Of a stretch of 10,690 nt of DNA, positions 5,803 to 10,690 are shown piece by piece. How positions within the stretch are numbered: position 1 is the stretch's first letter; the number at the start of each line of letters is the position of its first letter. The stretch is taken from contig DFIB01000090.1 of the NCBI GenBank assembly GCA_002371375.1, positions 1 to 10,690 on the forward strand, read 5' to 3'. The stretch is from Mageeibacillus sp. UBA3708. GTDB lineage: Bacteria > Bacillota > Clostridia > Saccharofermentanales > Saccharofermentanaceae. A program made the translations under genes and the position numbers. Below the pieces are notes generated by a model. That model was not told the origin of the DNA and did not search any database. It was given only the letters and a program-made list of their open reading frames with translations.

Positions 5803-8499
5803 ATGGCAAGAGCTAATAGCACAAGTAAGCATAAGAGTATGAGCTATACTCGTTATGGTTATATCTTTATAGCGCCGTTCGTTATTGTTTATGCGATATT
5901 CAGTCTCTACCCGTTGCTTACCACATTCTGGTACTCCACAACAAATTCCCAGCTTGCAACAGCAGACTTCTGGGGCTTTGGTGACAAAGAGATCTACTAC
6001 GATCGCTATCTGGACCTGAACAAGTGGTACAAGGGTAAGCTTGATACAATCGGAATTGATGCAGATTCCTATAAAGCTGTTAAGAATTTCTTTAAGCTTC
6101 AGGATGGTATCGATGAGAAGAATCCTATGAATGAAGAAGGAATTCAGGCAATCATCAATATCGGTTCAAACAATACAGGCATCTCACAAACAACGATCGA
6201 TCAATTGCAGAAGTGTTTGGCTGACAAGAATCTCGGAGCTTTGACCAAAGAAGCCAATGCTGAATTGGATGCATGGTCCAAGAATAATTCCGATATGACA
6301 GCCGAGATACAGACCTTATTGAGTTCAATCAAGGGTAATGTCAATTCTGCAATTGCTACGAGCGAAGATAATTCAGCAGCTGCTGAATTAACAGCAGAAA
6401 CAATCTACACAAGTGACGCATATGACAAGTTCATTGAGACACTGAACACAGCGGAATTCACACCGGATCAGCAGGCTTTGATGAAGTATCTGGCTGACAA
6501 AGCAGGTTATGCTACGTTAGGTGAATTCTTTACTTCTGTCAAAGAAGGCGGACATACTATTGAAGAAGCACTGTTCTACTATGTATGTATTAACCTCTCA
6601 TCTCCTAACGCAGTCGGAGCTGACGGTGTAACACCTGTAGACAAGGTTGATATTCCTTTCCTTGCCGATGTTAAGACATTGCTTAATGCAAATACTTGGA
6701 ATGGTCAGGTTGTAGGTCTTAATACCTATTCAGACCTTGATGCTTACATCTCAGGTGAGAAGGATCTTCACAGCGAGGATCTCTATAATGACATCAAGAC
6801 ACTTCACGAGATGGGTCTTATTAATGTTGTAAGACTTAAGGTTGAAGGCGATACATGTGTTGAGGTTCCTGATACAAAGGCAAGTGTCAACCTTCTTGCT
6901 ACTCTCAGATACTACATCGATAACGATGTAAAGGCTGATGAGAATGTTAACAGAGCAAGACTTGAGATCGGTAACATCAAGAATTACGTCTCTGACAGGG
7001 AGAGCCTCTACGCTAACGATGAGTTGGGCGGAGTTAAGAATGTTGATGATTATCTGACATTTACAGGTTCTTTTGACAGGGACAAGTATTACAACTTTAA
7101 GAGCCAGCTCAAGTTCACTGAGCCTCTTACTTACGACAAATATAAGTCTATCGAAGACGCCCGCAAGGAGAAGATCGTTGCTCAGGCTAAGGAAGATCTT
7201 GCAACTAATCAGGCAGCACTTCCTGCAGCTCAGTCAACATTTGATTCTGCTGAGGCAGCTTACAACAGCTTTGTTGCTCCTATCAATGCCGAGATCGATA
7301 AGGTTAAGGCTGAGAGGAAGCCTTTCAGACAGGCTTATATCGATGCTTCTACAGCATATGAGACTTTGATCGGAGACTTTACAAAGGCTCATGAGTCCAA
7401 TGACCAGTCTACCTGGACTGCTGACGAGATTAGTCAGGTCGAGGCTGCAAAGGCTGAGATGGACAAGAAGCAGGCTGATATGAAGCCTTATGAAGATAAG
7501 ATTCAGGATCTCCAGAATCAGATCAAGAGCTCCGAGCAGAAGAAGGCATACGATGCAGCTAACGAAGAGTTGGCTAAGATTACACACAACATCTACTTCG
7601 CAGAGCAGGATATTGCTTATCCTGATCCCCTGCTTGCTTCAGTTGATGCATCCAGGCAGTATGCTTTCGTAGGTGCAGAGAACTTCTCCAAGGTCTTCGC
7701 ACACAAGGATACATTCCACGAAGTTATCGGATCATTCTCAACAACATTCATCGTTTGGATCATCGGTTTCATCCCTCAGATCCTCCTCGCTCTGTTGTTG
7801 TCTGCATGGTTCACAGATACAAAGCTCCACCTCAAAGGACTTGGTCTCATGAAGGCTTTGATGTATCTGCCTAACGTTATCACGGCCGTATCAATCGCTA
7901 TCTTCTTCCAGAAGATCTTCGGTTACAACGAGAACCCGATAGCGTACCCGCCGGCAAACAGAATCGTTACGTTGTTCCGTGAAGAGCCTTTCAACTTCCT
8001 TAGGAACGTATGGTCAACAAGACTTATCGTTTGCTTCATCAACTTCTGGATGTGGTATGGTAATACGATGATCGTTTTGATCGCAGGTATTACTTCTATC
8101 AGCGAATCACTTTATGAATCAGCTCAGATCGACGGTGCTACATCTTTCCAGACATACACCAAGATCACAATGCCACTCCTCAGACCTATCTTGCTGTACA
8201 CGATGGTTACATCACTCATTGGTGGTTTGCAGATGTTCGATATTCCTGCAAACTTGAACAACAACCCTGTTACCGTTAACTTCGGTGGTACGGAGATCAG
8301 TTCAATCCAGACTGTATTGATGTACATCAACAAGAAGGCTTTCGGAAGCGCGCTCAAGAACCAGGTTGGTCTTGCATCTGCTACATCAGTAATCCTGTTC
8401 GTAGTTACAGTTATACTGTCAGTTCTTATCTTCTACATCATGAGAGATAAGGATGCAGCAAAGGCAAAGAAGCGTCTTAAGAAAGGAGGAACAAAATAA
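5803..8499 (+). CDS. MalF-type sugar ABC permease with giant external loop
   Basis: An 898-residue inner permease subunit of a carbohydrate importer; MsmF-type relatives have about 300 residues and E. coli MalF 514. TM1 lies at about 17-40 (GYIFIAPFVIVYAIFSLYPLL). The normal core resumes near 623 with YAFVGAENFSKVF and five more membrane segments. The EAA loop begins at Glu772 (ESAQIDGAT followed by ITMPLLRP) and contacts the ATPase. Between TM1 and the core lie about 570 extra residues, predicted outside the cell. The first part is helical and acidic; about 452-592 is rich in charged and Ala residues with coiled-coil character (for example KAEMDKKQADMKPYEDKIQDL). The position corresponds to the short loop after TM1, not the MalF P2 loop. 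Codon use changes within the insertion. Its role is unknown; docking the binding lipoprotein is one possibility. It overlaps the next gene by one base. Confidence 0.9.
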   Translation: MARANSTSKHKSMSYTRYGYIFIAPFVIVYAIFSLYPLLTTFWYSTTNSQLATADFWGFGDKEIYYDRYLDLNKWYKGKLDTIGIDADSYKAVKNFFKLQDGIDEKNPMNEEGIQAIINIGSNNTGISQTTIDQLQKCLADKNLGALTKEANAELDAWSKNNSDMTAEIQTLLSSIKGNVNSAIATSEDNSAAAELTAETIYTSDAYDKFIETLNTAEFTPDQQALMKYLADKAGYATLGEFFTSVKEGGHTIEEALFYYVCINLSSPNAVGADGVTPVDKVDIPFLADVKTLLNANTWNGQVVGLNTYSDLDAYISGEKDLHSEDLYNDIKTLHEMGLINVVRLKVEGDTCVEVPDTKASVNLLATLRYYIDNDVKADENVNRARLEIGNIKNYVSDRESLYANDELGGVKNVDDYLTFTGSFDRDKYYNFKSQLKFTEPLTYDKYKSIEDARKEKIVAQAKEDLATNQAALPAAQSTFDSAEAAYNSFVAPINAEIDKVKAERKPFRQAYIDASTAYETLIGDFTKAHESNDQSTWTADEISQVEAAKAEMDKKQADMKPYEDKIQDLQNQIKSSEQKKAYDAANEELAKITHNIYFAEQDIAYPDPLLASVDASRQYAFVGAENFSKVFAHKDTFHEVIGSFSTTFIVWIIGFIPQILLALLLSAWFTDTKLHLKGLGLMKALMYLPNVITAVSIAIFFQKIFGYNENPIAYPPANRIVTLFREEPFNFLRNVWSTRLIVCFINFWMWYGNTMIVLIAGITSISESLYESAQIDGATSFQTYTKITMPLLRPILLYTMVTSLIGGLQMFDIPANLNNNPVTVNFGGTEISSIQTVLMYINKKAFGSALKNQVGLASATSVILFVVTVILSVLIFYIMRDKDAAKAKKRLKKGGTK

Positions 8500-9377
8500 T
8501 GAGTACAAATAAAGAACCCAAGCTGAAGAGTAAGTCAGCTTCAGTTAGAGCTTATTCTATACTGGTTTATGTTGTCGTTATTTTCTTCTCAATTCTGGCG
8601 ATCATACCGTTCTGGTACATGTTCATGAACGCTACATGGGATACACTCTCAATCCAGCGTGGTGTAAAGATGTATCCGAACCCGGATTTTATCCACCAGC
8701 TCAAAGAGAACTGGTCAAATCTGAAGAATCGTTCGACATTCAGCTTTGCTACAGGTTTTAAGAACTCAGTGATCATCTCATTCAGTTCTACAGCTCTCAC
8801 AGTATACTTCTCTGCACTTACTGCTTACGGTCTTTCCGTATACAAGTTTAAGGGCAGACAGTTGATCTACACACTTATCATCGGCGTTATGATGGTTCCT
8901 ACAGCGGTTAACATCACAGGTTCTTACCGTTTGATGGCTAACCTGCATCTCCTCGGAACAAGATGGCCTTTGATCATCCCTGCAGTTGCAGCTCCTGCTA
9001 CTGTTTTCTTCATTAAGCAGTACCTCGAGACTTCATTGTCAATGGAGATCATCGAAGCATCACGTATCGACGGCGCAGGCGAGTTCTACACATTCAATAA
9101 GATCTGCTTGCCGATCATGATCCCTTCACTCGCGACACAGGGTATCTTCAGTTTCCTCGGATCATGGAACAACTTCTTCGCTCCTTCTATCTTCCTCACG
9201 AAGACAGATTTGAAGACGTTGCCTTTGATGGTATCCCAGCTCTACGGTGACCGTTATGTTGACTATGGTTTGATCTATATGGGTCTTTCCGCATCAATCG
9301 TTCCGGTTATCATCGTATACGCATTCTTGCAGAGATACATCATTTCCGGTGTTGCTGCAGGCGGTGTCAAAGAGTAA
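8499..9377 (+). CDS. MalG-type sugar ABC permease
   Basis: A 292-residue second permease subunit of normal length for the MalG/MsmG family. Six membrane segments can be seen, starting with VYVVVIFFSILAIIPFWYMF and ending near YMGLSASIVPVIIVYAFLQRYI. The EAA loop for the ATPase begins at about residue 186 (EASRIDGAG, followed by ICLPIMIPSLATQ). The C-terminus GVAAGGVKE is typical for the family. The ATG shares one base with the stop of the MalF-type gene (TAATG), and an AAAGGAGGA site lies just upstream at 8482-8490, so the two are translated together. No ATPase gene follows; a shared MsmK-type ATPase elsewhere is likely. Confidence 0.93.
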   Translation: MSTNKEPKLKSKSASVRAYSILVYVVVIFFSILAIIPFWYMFMNATWDTLSIQRGVKMYPNPDFIHQLKENWSNLKNRSTFSFATGFKNSVIISFSSTALTVYFSALTAYGLSVYKFKGRQLIYTLIIGVMMVPTAVNITGSYRLMANLHLLGTRWPLIIPAVAAPATVFFIKQYLETSLSMEIIEASRIDGAGEFYTFNKICLPIMIPSLATQGIFSFLGSWNNFFAPSIFLTKTDLKTLPLMVSQLYGDRYVDYGLIYMGLSASIVPVIIVYAFLQRYIISGVAAGGVKE

Positions 9378-9408
9378 TACTTCGGAGTTATTACTAATCC
9401 GGCTTACG

Positions 9409-9438
9409 AAGAGGCTGTCCATTTGGACAGCCTCTTTT
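9409..9438 (+). terminator. intrinsic terminator of the transporter operon
   Basis: AAGAGGCTGTCC (9409-9420) pairs perfectly with GGACAGCCTCTT (9425-9436), with a 4-base loop and TTTT at the end (9435-9438). It lies 31 bases after the MalG-type stop. Confidence 0.92.
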
Positions 9439-9446
9439 GCTTTGAT

Positions 9447-9576
9447 TTGTACGAAATGCCGAATAGGTAAGGATATAACTATTTATTTTCAAATATTGCA
9501 ACAAAATACCATAATAATAGTGTAGAATAAAAGGGCTTTTTAGTAAAAATAACAACAGCAACGGAGGCAATCAATT
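9447..9576 (+). promoter_or_regulatory. promoter region of the phosphorylase gene
   Basis: After the terminator comes an AT-rich stretch. Elements resembling -10 boxes are TATAAC (9474-9479) and TAGAAT (9523-9528); TTGTAC (9447-9452) and TTGCAA (9496-9501) resemble -35 boxes, but each is 21 bases from its -10, longer than usual. A promoter here is likely given the upstream terminator, yet the exact boxes are unsure. GGAGG at 9563-9567 is the ribosome binding site. No clear operator palindrome was seen. Confidence 0.4.
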
Positions 9577-10690
9577 ATGAAATTCGGGCATTTCGATGAT
9601 TCACGCAAGGAGTATGTGATCAACACTCCCAAGACACCTTATCCGTGGATCAACTATCTCGGCAATCAGGGATTCTTCTCCCTTATCTCCAATACCGCAG
9701 GCGGATACAGCTTCTACATGGATGCAAGACTCCGCAGGATTACACGTTACCGTTACAACAATGTACCTCTTGATATGGGCGGACGTTACTTCTATATCAA
9801 CGATGCCGGAACGATCTGGAATCCCGGATGGTCACCTGTCAAGACAGAACTCGATTCATACGAGTGCCGTCACGGTATGGGATATACGATCATCACAGGT
9901 AAGAAGAACGGCCTCAAGGCTGAGGTTACATTCTTCGTTCCGCAGAATTATGACGGAGAAGTTCAGCAGGTAGTTCTCACTAATGAGAGTGATGCACCAA
10001 AGGATTTCGCGATCTTCTCAATGGCAGAATGGTGTCTCTGGGATGCGCAGGATGACTGCACAAACTTCCAGAGGAACTTCTCAACGGGACGTGTTGAGAT
10101 TCTCGGCTCCACGATCTATCATCTGACAGAGTACAGAGACAGACGTAATCATTACGCTTTCTATACTGTTAATGACACGATCGACGGTTATGATACGGAC
10201 CGTGACGCTTTCCTCGGAAGCATTTATAACGGTTGGGATAATCCTGAGACTGTCAAGGCAGGCAAAGCTTCCAACTCATTTGCTGACGGCTGGTCACCTA
10301 TCGCTTCACACTATAAGAAGGTAACTCTTGCTCCCGGCGAGACAAAGACACTTATCTACATTCTCGGCTACGCAGAGAATCCCCAGGACAAGAAGTTTGC
10401 CGATACAAAACCGGAAGGTCTCCTTACAAGAGAAGCATGGGTATTGAACAGGGAGAAGGCTGATGCCATGATCGAGAAGTATAATACTCCCGAGAAGGTT
10501 GCTGCAGGTCTTGAAGAGCTCCGCAACACATGGGACAAGCTTCTCAGCATATTCAAGGTTGATACGCCTGACGATAAGGTTAACCGTATGGTCAACATCT
10601 GGAATCAGTATCAGTGCATGGTTACATTCAACCTGTCACGTTCTGCTTCCTACTTTGAGTCAGGTATCGGCAGAGGCATGGGCTTCCGTG
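9577..10690 (+). CDS. cellobiose phosphorylase, GH94 (5' part)
   Basis: The first 371 codons of a glycoside hydrolase family 94 enzyme, cut by the window end (the family usually has about 810 residues). It should split cellobiose with phosphate into glucose 1-phosphate and glucose in the cytoplasm, saving ATP. The N-terminal beta-sandwich is recognisable from [20 protein letters not shown] and [18 protein letters not shown] (about 20-67), then [28 protein letters not shown] and [13 protein letters not shown]. The last visible part, [20 protein letters not shown] then [13 protein letters not shown], is typical of clostridial cellobiose phosphorylases. It stops just before the substrate-binding Asp, and the catalytic Asp lies further on. 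The ATG follows GGAGG by 9 bases. Gene order with the importer suggests uptake and phosphorolysis of cellobiose; laminaribiose or cellodextrin specificity is less likely. Confidence 0.93.
   Translation, partial: MKFGHFDDSRKEYVINTPKTPYPWINYLGNQGFFSLISNTAGGYSFYMDARLRRITRYRYNNVPLDMGGRYFYINDAGTIWNPGWSPVKTELDSYECRHGMGYTIITGKKNGLKAEVTFFVPQNYDGEVQQVVLTNESDAPKDFAIFSMAEWCLWDAQDDCTNFQRNFSTGRVEILGSTIYHLTEYRDRRNHYAFYTVNDTIDGYDTDRDAFLGSIYNGWDNPETVKAGKASNSFADGWSPIASHYKKVTLAPGETKTLIYILGYAENPQDKKFADTKPEGLLTREAWVLNREKADAMIEKYNTPEKVAAGLEELRNTWDKLLSIFKVDTPDDKVNRMVNIWNQYQCMVTFNLSRSASYFESGIGRGMGFR

Overview
The window looks like chromosomal DNA from a Gram-positive, plant-fibre-using clostridium (Bacillota, Clostridia; a gut or rumen Oscillospiraceae/Lachnospiraceae/Saccharofermentans type is plausible but not resolved). 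The clues are lipobox signal peptides followed by Ala/Ser/Thr-rich or Thr-Pro linkers, strong AGGAGG-type ribosome binding sites, TTGC/TATAAT-like promoter elements, and a cellobiose phosphorylase that resembles clostridial enzymes.

Layout. (1) Positions 1-845 contain no convincing gene but much secondary structure. Two copies of a roughly 110-nt element (11-120 and 343-453) are colinear apart from a one-base indel. They have diverged so that both sides of three helices changed together (A-T to C-G, and T-A to C-G). A third, unrelated set of four complementary arms (556-667) and a dispersed repeat around CAAGCCACCAC lie between and after them. (2) 846-1814, minus strand: a complete D-2-hydroxyacid dehydrogenase. 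(3) 1815-1905: a divergent intergenic region. (4) 1906-2976 and 3000-4028, plus strand: a two-gene unit with a diverged CbiG-like protein outside any visible cobalamin cluster and a DUF3298/RsiV-like lipoprotein. (5) 4029-4240: promoter region and an apparently structured 5' leader. (6) 4241-9377: a carbohydrate ABC importer with a solute-binding lipoprotein, a hairpin attenuator, a MalF-type permease enlarged to about 898 residues by a giant external loop, and a MalG-type permease that overlaps it by one base; a strong intrinsic terminator follows. (7) 9577 to the window end: the first 371 codons of a GH94 cellobiose phosphorylase.

How the genes fit together. The binding protein and two permeases would bring cellobiose or cellodextrins into the cell, and the phosphorylase would split cellobiose with phosphate into glucose 1-phosphate and glucose. 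No ATPase gene is present, so the importer probably uses a shared MsmK/UgpC-type ATPase encoded elsewhere. The dehydrogenase, the CbiG-like protein and the DUF3298-like lipoprotein have no evident link to sugar uptake.

The points most worth following up are the covarying twin elements at the left edge, the giant insertion in the MalF-type permease with its internal change of codon usage, the pseudoknot-capable leader of the transporter, and the isolated CbiG-like protein.
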